Part shown: positions 7,796-15,464 of the stretch, piece after piece
Position numbering within the stretch: position 1 is the first letter of the stretch
How the letters are laid out: every line of letters begins with the position of its first letter
From: a virus
Strand: one strand, 5' to 3'
Length of the DNA: 64,000 nt
Virus record (IMG/VR): IMGVR_UViG_3300044732_000737
Coordinates: 1 to 64,000 of that record
The notes under the pieces: model-generated
What the model saw: only the letters and a program-made list of their open reading frames with translations
Database searches by the model: none
What the model was told of the DNA's origin: nothing
Position numbers and translations under genes: made by a program

Positions 7796-8029
7796 TTATT
7801 TCCTAATAGTGTTAACATGACCGATTTGTTTAAATCGTTGATTAACTAGTCGCATTGGATTGGCTTTCCAATGATCAAGTTCTTCACCGATTTTATTGAA
7901 GAATTCCAGACTATGTGGTTCATGGCGAACTTTAGCATAGTTGAAAATCTCTTTACTGACTTGGTAGACATAGCCTTCCTCATCAGCAATCTTTACATCA
8001 GAATAGGCAGGTGGACATTTAGTACACAT
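7796..8029 (-). CDS. Hypothetical protein
   Basis: A 77-residue soluble protein, MCTKCPPAYSDVKIADEEGYV... . The N-terminal C-x-x-C might bind a metal, but there is no second pair. A CGGAG ribosome site precedes the ATG. Not recognised. Confidence 0.7.
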   Translation of the reverse strand: MCTKCPPAYSDVKIADEEGYVYQVSKEIFNYAKVRHEPHSLEFFNKIGEELDHWKANPMRLVNQRFKQIGHVNTIRK

Positions 8030-8030
8030 T

Positions 8031-8285
8031 TTAAACTCCGAGTTTTTTATCTACAAAGACTAAGTCTTCAATAGCTTTGAAAATCCTACGAAAGTCTTCA
8101 GCAGACTCTGTAAGGACAGAAGCTACAGTTTCTCCACTCATGTATGCTGATTTAACATCATACAAAGAAGGAGACACTACAGCCTGCAAGAAGTCGTCAT
8201 ATACAGTTACTTCAACAGAGTCGAAGGCATTGTACTGAACAGCTTCTATAGTATAATCACCAGCTTTTAAAGTTAGTCTAGGCAT
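8031..8285 (-). CDS. Hypothetical protein
   Basis: An 84-residue protein beginning MPRLTLKAGDYTIEAVQYN, predicted mixed beta and alpha. Two bases separate it from the gene before. No family recognised. Confidence 0.7.
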   Translation of the reverse strand: MPRLTLKAGDYTIEAVQYNAFDSVEVTVYDDFLQAVVSPSLYDVKSAYMSGETVASVLTESAEDFRRIFKAIEDLVFVDKKLGV

Positions 8286-8287
8286 AA

Positions 8288-8533
8288 TTAATTCTCAAAT
8301 ACTTGATCGTAAATTGTACTGAATTCAATAATAGAACCATCAAGCTGAACTTCATTACACATTCTCTCAATTAGATCTTTAGAGTAACTTGTAGCATAAA
8401 TTGCTGGTATACCCTTAGTGTCATTTGAGAAAATATATGTGAGGCCAAACTCTTCTAATGATTCAATTACTTCTTGTGCTGTAGTTCCAAAGTTATCCCC
8501 ATAAAGAGGATTCAACAGTAAGTACCTAGGCAT
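8288..8533 (-). CDS. Hypothetical protein
   Basis: About 81 residues beginning MPRYLLLNPLYGDNFGTTAQ. I prefer this ATG because AAGGAAA stands five to six bases before it. An in-frame ATG at 8581 (MNSNSNRIKEL), which overlaps the previous stop as ATGA, is the alternative and would add 16 residues. Not recognised. Confidence 0.6.
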   Translation of the reverse strand: MPRYLLLNPLYGDNFGTTAQEVIESLEEFGLTYIFSNDTKGIPAIYATSYSKDLIERMCNEVQLDGSIIEFSTIYDQVFEN

Positions 8534-8577
8534 AGACTTTCCTTTATCAAGTTCTTTGATTCGATTTGAGTTACTAT

Positions 8578-8697
8578 TCATACTATTACAATCTCCACTA
8601 GTTCTGGAAGATATGCTTCAAGATCTTTTAGATTAGTTGTCTTAGTAATCAAGTAACCGCTTTTCTTAGAATACACGTAGTACATTACTTCAGTCAT
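8578..8697 (-). CDS. Micro-protein (39 residues)
   Basis: Reads MTEVMYYVYSKKSGYLITKT and ends LPELVEIVIV. A clear AAAGGAAT ribosome site stands upstream, and its stop overlaps the ATG at 8581. It looks like a small soluble alpha/beta peptide. Function unknown. Confidence 0.6.
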   Translation of the reverse strand: MTEVMYYVYSKKSGYLITKTTNLKDLEAYLPELVEIVIV

Positions 8698-8714
8698 TTT
8701 AATTCCTTTGTTGA

Positions 8715-8813
8715 TTAGAACAGAGCGTCAAGACCGTGCAGTACCAAAGCTAACAAACCCATTGAAACTGCAACTACTGTAACAGCATCCATAAGCTTTT
8801 CATTTACTTTCAT
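8715..8813 (-). CDS. Membrane micro-protein (32 residues), first gene of the RNA polymerase operon
   Basis: Reads MKVNEKLMDAVTVVAVSMGL and ends HGLDALF, one hydrophobic helix. AAAAAGGAAAATC before the ATG is a strong ribosome site, better than most in this region, which supports translation. It is the first frame after the terminator at 8901..8936. Confidence 0.65.
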   Translation of the reverse strand: MKVNEKLMDAVTVVAVSMGLLALVLHGLDALF

Positions 8814-8847
8814 GATTTTCCTTTTTGAGTTAATAAGATTAGAGTCC

Positions 8848-8874
8848 TATCTTTTAAGATATTCTTCTATTATA
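8848..8874 (-). promoter_or_regulatory. Possible early promoter region with TATAAT and small hairpin
   Basis: Between the fibre-operon terminator and the first RNAP-operon gene the minus strand has a perfect TATAAT (8869..8874) but no good -35. Just downstream is a 5-bp hairpin (TATCT-TAAA-AGATA, 8848..8861). The T7-type motif is absent. A promoter is expected here by layout; which polymerase would use it is unknown. Confidence 0.35.
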
Positions 8875-8900
8875 GATACGTCATTTTTCTCACTTTTTTT

Positions 8901-8936
8901 TTGATAAAAAAGGCCACCCTTTTTACGGGGTGACCA
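8901..8936 (-). terminator. Intrinsic terminator after the tail-fibre operon
   Basis: Minus-strand stem GGUCACCC / GGGUGGCC (8 bp with one G-U), loop of about eight bases, then UUUUUU. It follows the stop of the DUF6447-like gene at 8943 by seven bases and closes the structural region. Confidence 0.9.
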
Positions 8937-8942
8937 TTAACT

Positions 8943-9176
8943 TTAAGCAGGTACTGGTTGAGTCTCTGCTGGTTGCTCTTCTGATAAAGCTTTCTTAAGC
9001 ATATCAAAGAACGTGTTACGACCTACTTGGAGTTGATCCAAGTTGAATTTAGAGGAGTCGATTTTGCGATCTAAGTCTGCAACATGGTTTAACAACATTT
9101 GCTGTTGTTGACTCATGTCCTCATACTTGTATTCTACGCCATCGATATTTACAGGGGTCTTTTCATTTTTTCCCAT
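8943..9176 (-). CDS. Small coiled-coil protein, DUF6447-like
   Basis: A 77-residue protein: VNIDGVEYKYEDMSQQQQ near the start, then a helical stretch (LLNHVADLDRKIDSSKFNLD) and a Pro/Thr/Glu-rich end. The IDG-x-EY-x-x-EDLS-like opening followed by a coiled coil is the pattern of DUF6447 proteins, found at the end of fibre operons in aquatic phages. Role unknown; possibly virion-associated given its position. Confidence 0.7.
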   Translation of the reverse strand: MGKNEKTPVNIDGVEYKYEDMSQQQQMLLNHVADLDRKIDSSKFNLDQLQVGRNTFFDMLKKALSEEQPAETQPVPA

Positions 9177-9196
9177 TTTAATTTCCTTTTTAAATT

Positions 9197-9219
9197 GTCA
9201 CTAAATGTCAGGTAGTGAC
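9197..9219 (-). other. Stem-loop between fibre-associated genes
   Basis: Perfect 7-bp inverted repeat GTCACTA ... TAGTGAC with a 9-base loop, followed by only a short AT stretch. It could be a weak terminator, an RNA-processing site or a stabilising 3' hairpin for the gene ending at 9251. Confidence 0.5.
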
Positions 9220-9250
9220 TTCCTGTTATATTTGTTTGATTATCTTTTAA

Positions 9251-9850
9251 TTAGAGGTAACCATTAGATAGTCCAATAGTAATACCAGTTCGTGTAGTTA
9301 ATACAGGTGAACCTGAAGAGCTTGAAGATATTTCTACAGTGTATGTAGCGGTTATTTGGTTAGCTGGACTTTGAAAGATAACGATTTCTCTACCTGAGTT
9401 TAATTGAAGCCAGCCAGTAGAAGCGGTAGATGCAGCATCTGCTCCAGGACCTCCTGTTGCTGTTTTCGTAAATCGAATCCAATAATTTGATCCTATACCG
9501 CTAGTAGTTGGGTTACCCCAAGTTTGGCCAAGGGATTGATATCCAAAATCATAACCATACTGATCCATAGTTCCATTAGCATTCCACCGAATACCTGCGC
9601 CAGCTGTTTCTCCGAAGGAGTAAAACACATCATCAATAAAGTAACCATTACCAAAACCGCTTGAATAAGCTACTGTAAAGTTCGCTTTACCCCAGCCATC
9701 GCTCATTGAAATAGTTGTGCCACTTCCAGTCTTTTGAAACAAAGATCTAAGAGCAGAATCATTCATATCAATGGTAGCAGTGGCTGATCGTCCAAGTTCA
9801 GTGTTTACTTGGTTTAATGATATAGTACTGCCAGATCCTGGAAGTGCCAT
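9251..9850 (-). CDS. Fibre-associated structural protein
   Basis: A protein of 199 residues. The first 55 residues (ISLNQVNTELG, then MNDSALRSLF and ISMSDGWGK) form a module seen at the N-terminus of many phage tail and fibre proteins. The rest is Gly/Ser/Tyr-rich beta structure. It lies after the second fibre gene and two small fibre-associated genes, so an adhesin or fibre-tip role is likely but inferred. Confidence 0.7.
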   Translation of the reverse strand: MALPGSGSTISLNQVNTELGRSATATIDMNDSALRSLFQKTGSGTTISMSDGWGKANFTVAYSSGFGNGYFIDDVFYSFGETAGAGIRWNANGTMDQYGYDFGYQSLGQTWGNPTTSGIGSNYWIRFTKTATGGPGADAASTASTGWLQLNSGREIVIFQSPANQITATYTVEISSSSSGSPVLTTRTGITIGLSNGYL

Positions 9851-9852
9851 AA

Positions 9853-10203
9853 TTATGCCTCAGTAGGTGTTGCTTCTGGGGCAGGTGCCCAAGGCATTGG
9901 GGTAGAAACCAAAGCAGCTTTTGCAACTTCTTTCCCTAACACATATTCAATATGTGCTTTGATAGCAGGAATGCGCTCATCTGTAGCTTCAACCCAAGCC
10001 ATAACAGCAGTTTCTGTTAGACTAGTCAATGGTACAAAGTTAGCAGAATCAGGATCACCAAGCTCGGTTGTCTGTGGTAATTCAAACTTCTGACCAGCCT
10101 CTTCACCGATTAGTGTCCATTCAACTTGTTTCACTGTGTTTTCTAATCCGTTAACTGTAGCAGTACGGATACCGTTAATTTTAATTGTAAATGCAATTGC
10201 CAT
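9853..10203 (-). CDS. Small fibre-associated protein, paralogue A (DUF7936-like)
   Basis: A 116-residue protein beginning MAIAFTIKINGIRTATVNG. Plan shared with the proteins at 10206..10553 and 15068..15433: an N-terminal beta segment describing its own strands, a middle W-x-x-x-G-x-x segment, then F-x-P-x-x-x-LTE-x-x-x-x-x-W and a helix. The C-terminus MPWAPAPEATPTEA closely matches paralogue C (MPWAPAPETPAPTPA), which fixes the relationship. The family recalls DUF7936, common next to fibres in aquatic phages. Possibly a fibre accessory or chaperone; not known. Confidence 0.7.
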   Translation of the reverse strand: MAIAFTIKINGIRTATVNGLENTVKQVEWTLIGEEAGQKFELPQTTELGDPDSANFVPLTSLTETAVMAWVEATDERIPAIKAHIEYVLGKEVAKAALVSTPMPWAPAPEATPTEA

Positions 10204-10205
10204 AT

Positions 10206-10553
10206 TTACTCCTGTTTAGCCAATTCTTGACTTATAATGTTTTTAAAAATCTGTATTAATTCTTCAGGTATTGAATCATCAAGCCATTCCAAAATAATTT
10301 CATTTGTAATTTGATCATACGGTATATAATTGTTTTGATCAAATACTGAAGGTGTTACAGTAACTTCACCTGTAGAGGGGTTAGTTGTTTCAATTGGTTT
10401 TAATTCAAAAGGAATAACTCCCTGACAAAACGAAGAATTACCTGATTCATTTGTACCTACATAATCATAATGAATATGAGAAATAATATCAGGTATTCCA
10501 TATACTTTGGTACGACTTAATTGTCGGACATTAAATGTGTATGTGATATTCAT
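10206..10553 (-). CDS. Small fibre-associated protein, paralogue B
   Basis: A 115-residue protein, MNITYTFNVRQLSRTKVYG... . It shares the fold plan of paralogues A and C (YIPYDQITNEIILEWLDD aligns with FIPFSELTEEIILNWIKA of C) but lacks the Pro-Ala-rich tail and carries a unique insertion ETTNPSTGEVTVTPSVFDQ. Its ATG overlaps the stop of the 1495-residue fibre gene. Confidence 0.7.
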   Translation of the reverse strand: MNITYTFNVRQLSRTKVYGIPDIISHIHYDYVGTNESGNSSFCQGVIPFELKPIETTNPSTGEVTVTPSVFDQNNYIPYDQITNEIILEWLDDSIPEELIQIFKNIISQELAKQE

Positions 10554-13500
10554 GAGTTAACTTTCTTTTCTAATTCTTCTATTTTAGAGTTTAATTTTTC
10601 AACTGTAGAAGTTAATTCTTTAATAGCTTCAATAAACAAACCAGCCATGTTACCATATTGAACACCATACTCATCTACATCTTTTGCATAAGTAACTGCT
10701 TCGGGTAAAACTTCATTTACTTCTTGGGCAATTACTCCAATTTGACGTTTGTTAGTATCAACTTTATCGTCATTTGTTTCAATACGTTTGTAAAATACAC
10801 CACGTAATTTGTTAACAGTAGCAAGGGCGTTGTCAACAGTTACAATTTCTCTTTTCTTACGAACGTCTGAATAAGCAACTACGTTACCTGTTGAATAGAT
10901 ACCGCCATCTACATACATAGCATATGCTGAACTTGTTGATGATGTTCTTACACCAAGGCAAGCATTACCTACAGACCAATAATAGACCCAGTATGTGTAG
11001 TTATATAGACCACCGTTTCCACCGCTATCAAACATACCAATAGTTGCGTTGTTAGAACTTGGGAGTCTTATTCCGGAATAACTATTTTTAATTCCAGACA
11101 ATTGCATTGGTCCGTATGTGCTGTCGTTTGCATGCCAATGTGGTGTGCCAGATGAGTTAGGCCAATAAGTACCATAATTACCATCCATTTGAATCCAGTT
11201 GTTTGGACGGAAATAGCCACCTCCGGCTAATGTTAACTGATACAAATATGAAACACCATTTGGATTTACGTAATAACCTGTGTCAGCGTAATCGTAAAAA
11301 ATTGGGGATCTGAAAGAACCATCACTAGCAACCTGAGAAAAAATACCGCCAGATGCGCCATTGCCAAAGTTAACAGCGGTACCTGCATAGTAGTTGAGAT
11401 ACATAGCATTACCAGCTTTTGCATCTAAGTGCAAATTACCATCTGTGGTTGTAACACTTGCGTAGGCGGTATTCCAATTACCATTCCCACCAACAATAAG
11501 ATACTGCCCCCAAGAAACGTTAGGGCCAAACAAAGCACCGCCACGCATACGCAGTGCTGTATTACTTGTACTGTTAGGGTCTATATAGTAACCAGTATCA
11601 TTTCTGTCATAAAAAATAGGTGCTCTAAGATCATCCGGTACTGAATTAATATTACCTGTATGAAGCATCTCTACCCAGCTTCTTGGAGTTGCCCAAGAAC
11701 TTCTCCAGAAGAATCTATTATCCGCTTCTCCGGCACATACCATTTGGAAACCGTACACATTTGCGCTATTTTGATGGTTATAATGACATCCCTGCAAGCC
11801 CACGTAGTGGGAAGACAAACCACCAGCAGGTGCACTTCCAGGGTTACTCCAACTATCAATATAACCAGAGCCCCAATTAGAAAAGATGGTAGTTAAATCA
11901 ATTGTACCATTACCCATTGTACCATTACGATAATTTGCTGAACCAGCGTATCTAGCTGCATAGGGCGAGTTTGCTGACATTGCATTCATGTCATTGTAAC
12001 TCATAGTGAATTCACTAAGCTTATACAGATTAGATGTACTATTTGGATCTACAAAATATCCAGTGTCTTGCTGATCATAAAATAAATTAGCTCGCATGTC
12101 ACTAGTATTTATCTGACTGCCGCCATTTACTTGTATTTGGGCATTAAAATAAAAATTACTCAGGCTAGTATAAATATGAGCATGGCCACTATTTGCAGGT
12201 CCAAACTGAATCCAACCATAAGGTGTGGTATTACGCATACCCCAGTCACCCGCATGGATGTAGTACCCGCCATCGCCAAAGTCAATACTAGATTGTCTAC
12301 TTCTACCTGCAGGGTCTGTAAAGTAGGCTGTGTTATTATTGTCGTAATAAATTGGCGCTCTGACATCTCCTGCATATAAAATATTTTCTACACGGACATT
12401 GTTATCACCCTTGGCAATAGAAAATACTTCTGTTCCACTATAGTATTTAATAGAATTGTTATAAAAACGTATACCACCGTAATTATAAGCGGCACCTATC
12501 TTAATACCAGTATGCCAATCTAAAGTTAATTTTGTGTAATTACCACCATAATTTTCTAATGTGGTTCCAATAGAATATCCTTGAATATCACTTTCATTAT
12601 GGCTATTAAAGAATAATGTACCTTGTCCAGCAGTGTCGTATACTGTTCCACTAGTATATCCTAAATCAAGGGATTTTAATTCACTTTTACTATTTGGGTC
12701 TACGTAATAAGTAGTATCATTGCTGTCGTAAAATATTGGTGCACGCAACGAGCTAGATGCTTGACCAGTACCGCCACTTAATGTAAATGTCCAATTACTG
12801 CCATAGCCATAGTTATCAAAATTATAGGAATTGGCATTAAAGTAACGATTTCCACCGCTAGTATAATCTCGAGAACCCCATGAGCCAACGCTACCTGCTG
12901 TGCCACCTAGATGCAAAATACCTGCAAAATGTGAGTCGCCTGCTATTGATAAACGTGTATCAGGTGTTGCACCGCCTAGACCTAAACTATAAAGTCTAGA
13001 GTTACCATTAGGGCTTGTGTAATAACTAGTGTCGTCGCTGTCATAAAAGATTGGTGCACGAGACGAGTTTATCGAAAGCGAGTAATCGCTCATTAAACGG
13101 AAAGTTTCTGCGCTACCAGTACCCATTCGTACCCAAGCGTTGCCGCCAGCTACAAGGCTACTACCTCGAGCAAACAAATTCAAACTATTTGCGTCTGAAA
13201 CAATCGTAATACCTTCTGGAGTATATGGAGGGAAATTATCCCCTGGGCCTTTAATTAAAAAGTAACCAGCATCTGCAGCTGTTGATGAGCTTGTACTTTT
13301 AGAAAAGAAAAATCCTGCATATCCACCATCAGATGGTGCTTGAATACCTAAGTCATAATTTCTACGTACTCCTGAAGACACTCCTGTCCAAGGAACGGAG
13401 CCTGCGGAACCAGCGCTACTAGCAGAACCAGTAACGTTAATGCTCCAAGTACCAGATGCATTTGACTGCACAGCACTAGTAAAATGAGCAATACTTGCTT

Positions 13501-15037
13501 TACGATAAAAACCGTCACTGCCTTGTGTAGTAATCACCTGTGAAACAGGAGCGTTTTCACTATTGCCAGTATTACTATTAATATAATTAAAGTAAGAATA
13601 CCCATTACCATCTCTAGTTGGGATAGTGTTTGCACCTACTGCGTCTTGAGCTGGTTTATTTCCTAAATTGTTAGAGTTAGAAGCTGTCGTAGCAGTAGCC
13701 GAATTGCCGCTAATGCTAATACCCCAAGTACCAGAAGCACCGCCACCTGTTAATGTTGGGGCGTAGGAGTTGTAATTACCTGCGGTAAGTACTTGGCTGC
13801 CATTCTGTGTAATTGCGCCAAGAGTATTAAATGCGCCATTGTCGGTAAACCTAAACCTTTCAGTTGGTGTACCAGATACATTTGTCATGAAGCGCAAAGA
13901 CCACCCAGTGTTATCACCAAACTGAATATAGTTTGAGAATGGGCTGGTTGAGTTGGCAAAAGATAAATTACCAGTCAGCGTACCGCCAGCTAATGGCAAG
14001 TACGTACTAGCCGCTGATGCAGAAGTCAAATACCCTGACAACGCAGCACTGGTAATATACCCGCTAGGATTACTAGAGTTATAAGGCGTATATCCCAATG
14101 CAGTAGTAACCATTCCAGAGGTAATACCTGAAATATAACCGCTAGGATTAGTAGCATTATATGGAGTAAACCCAAGAGCAGTAGTTACATTTGAACTAGT
14201 AATGCCTGTAATATATCCATTAGGGTTAGTACTGTTATAAGGTGTAAATCCAAGAGCAGTCGTAACTTGGCTTGATGTAATGCCAGTCAGATATCCACTT
14301 GGATTAGTAGCATTATAAGGAGTAAACCCTAATGCACCAGTAACATCTGCTGAACTTAAAGTAATAGCACCAGTGCGAGTATTAAAGCTAGTCACACCAC
14401 CAACAATATTAATAACACCTGTGGTTGAGTTGTATGAACCAGCACCAGTAACGCTAATAGATGCCCTAGCACGAGCATCCGTGAAATAAAGATTTGTTCC
14501 CTCTACAATACCTGAAGTACTGGGGGTTGTATAACTAAACACACCTGTTGCAGAGTTATAGCTTAGGTCACCAGAGGCACTAACCGCACCTCTAGCTAAA
14601 GTATCCGTATATTGTGTAATAGTAGTGCTAATAGCACCAGTAGTAGAATTATAACTAATCCCAGTACTGGCACTTAGAGCACCTCTAGCACGAGCATCTG
14701 TATAGTAAAGGTTAGTACCCTCACTAATTCCTGATGTCGAAGGAGTTGTATAGCTGAAAACACCAGTTGCTGAATTGTAACTGAGGCTTCCAGAAGCACT
14801 TACAGATGCCCGAGAACGAGCATCCGTAAAGTACAAGTTTGTATTTTCTATAATGTTAGCAGTTGTGGGCTTATTTAGAAGATCTGAGTAAGATCCGCTT
14901 GTAGCTACAGCATGTAAGCCTAGAGCGGCCTTAGCATCAGCTTGGGAGCTTCCGCCAGTACCGCCATAAGCAATGCCTAGTATACCACTAGAATCTGTGC
15001 CCTCTGCTAATTTAGATAAATTACGTGGTATACTCAT
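10550..15037 (-). CDS. Tail fibre with S74 intramolecular chaperone (1495 residues)
   Basis: The N-terminus carries short fibre repeats (FTDARSRASVSASGSLSYNS type), then four copies of ALGFTPYNATNPSGYI-like repeats. The central part has six copies of a module R-x-PIFYD-x-x-DT-x-YY-x-DPN spaced about 100-130 residues. The C-terminal domain (VVAYSDVRKKREIVTVDNAL... GVIAQEVNEVLPEAV) is a Peptidase S74/endosialidase chaperone, which trimerises the fibre and then cuts itself off; the Ser of YSD is the expected cleavage residue. A coiled coil ends the protein. It is the second fibre of the operon and probably binds the host surface. Confidence 0.9.
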   Translation of the reverse strand: MSIPRNLSKLAEGTDSSGILGIAYGGTGGSSQADAKAALGLHAVATSGSYSDLLNKPTTANIIENTNLYFTDARSRASVSASGSLSYNSATGVFSYTTPSTSGISEGTNLYYTDARARGALSASTGISYNSTTGAISTTITQYTDTLARGAVSASGDLSYNSATGVFSYTTPSTSGIVEGTNLYFTDARARASISVTGAGSYNSTTGVINIVGGVTSFNTRTGAITLSSADVTGALGFTPYNATNPSGYLTGITSSQVTTALGFTPYNSTNPNGYITGITSSNVTTALGFTPYNATNPSGYISGITSGMVTTALGYTPYNSSNPSGYITSAALSGYLTSASAASTYLPLAGGTLTGNLSFANSTSPFSNYIQFGDNTGWSLRFMTNVSGTPTERFRFTDNGAFNTLGAITQNGSQVLTAGNYNSYAPTLTGGGASGTWGISISGNSATATTASNSNNLGNKPAQDAVGANTIPTRDGNGYSYFNYINSNTGNSENAPVSQVITTQGSDGFYRKASIAHFTSAVQSNASGTWSINVTGSASSAGSAGSVPWTGVSSGVRRNYDLGIQAPSDGGYAGFFFSKSTSSSTAADAGYFLIKGPGDNFPPYTPEGITIVSDANSLNLFARGSSLVAGGNAWVRMGTGSAETFRLMSDYSLSINSSRAPIFYDSDDTSYYTSPNGNSRLYSLGLGGATPDTRLSIAGDSHFAGILHLGGTAGSVGSWGSRDYTSGGNRYFNANSYNFDNYGYGSNWTFTLSGGTGQASSSLRAPIFYDSNDTTYYVDPNSKSELKSLDLGYTSGTVYDTAGQGTLFFNSHNESDIQGYSIGTTLENYGGNYTKLTLDWHTGIKIGAAYNYGGIRFYNNSIKYYSGTEVFSIAKGDNNVRVENILYAGDVRAPIYYDNNNTAYFTDPAGRSRQSSIDFGDGGYYIHAGDWGMRNTTPYGWIQFGPANSGHAHIYTSLSNFYFNAQIQVNGGSQINTSDMRANLFYDQQDTGYFVDPNSTSNLYKLSEFTMSYNDMNAMSANSPYAARYAGSANYRNGTMGNGTIDLTTIFSNWGSGYIDSWSNPGSAPAGGLSSHYVGLQGCHYNHQNSANVYGFQMVCAGEADNRFFWRSSWATPRSWVEMLHTGNINSVPDDLRAPIFYDRNDTGYYIDPNSTSNTALRMRGGALFGPNVSWGQYLIVGGNGNWNTAYASVTTTDGNLHLDAKAGNAMYLNYYAGTAVNFGNGASGGIFSQVASDGSFRSPIFYDYADTGYYVNPNGVSYLYQLTLAGGGYFRPNNWIQMDGNYGTYWPNSSGTPHWHANDSTYGPMQLSGIKNSYSGIRLPSSNNATIGMFDSGGNGGLYNYTYWVYYWSVGNACLGVRTSSTSSAYAMYVDGGIYSTGNVVAYSDVRKKREIVTVDNALATVNKLRGVFYKRIETNDDKVDTNKRQIGVIAQEVNEVLPEAVTYAKDVDEYGVQYGNMAGLFIEAIKELTSTVEKLNSKIEELEKKVNS

Positions 15038-15067
15038 TAAGTACCTCTTTTGGTTTTGTTGTTAACC

Positions 15068-15433
15068 TTATGCGGGTGTTGGAGCAGGTGTCTCTGGAGC
15101 AGGAGCCCAAGGCATCTGGGCCTCGGTTACTGGATTGTGCTTCTCATCAATCTGCTTTTGAATTTGAGCATTTACGTGCTCTTCGTAACCGCCAACAACT
15201 ACTGCTTTAATCCAGTTCAGAATGATCTCTTCAGTCAGCTCTGAGAATGGAATAAAGGTTGAACCTTCAGGCATGGTTGTTGAAGTAAATGGGGTTGCTC
15301 CCGAGAAAGTACCCTCGTGTCCGTCCTCATCTACACCAGTCTTGGTCCAGTAAGTTTGAACAACAGCGCTCTGATGAGCACCTTCGGTTTTTGTCTTTAA
15401 GGAAGTAACTTTCCATGTGTATGTAACGGCCAT
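15068..15433 (-). CDS. Small fibre-associated protein, paralogue C (DUF7936-like)
   Basis: A 121-residue protein starting MAVTYTWKVTSLKTKTEGAH, located directly after the giant fibre. Its C-terminus MPWAPAPETPAPTPA nearly repeats that of paralogue A, and its middle (FIPFSELTEEIILNWIKA) matches paralogue B. One such gene after each large fibre suggests a partner role. Function unknown. Confidence 0.7.
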   Translation of the reverse strand: MAVTYTWKVTSLKTKTEGAHQSAVVQTYWTKTGVDEDGHEGTFSGATPFTSTTMPEGSTFIPFSELTEEIILNWIKAVVVGGYEEHVNAQIQKQIDEKHNPVTEAQMPWAPAPETPAPTPA

Positions 15434-15464
15434 AATTTTCTCCTAAAATTGGCTATAGTAAAAG

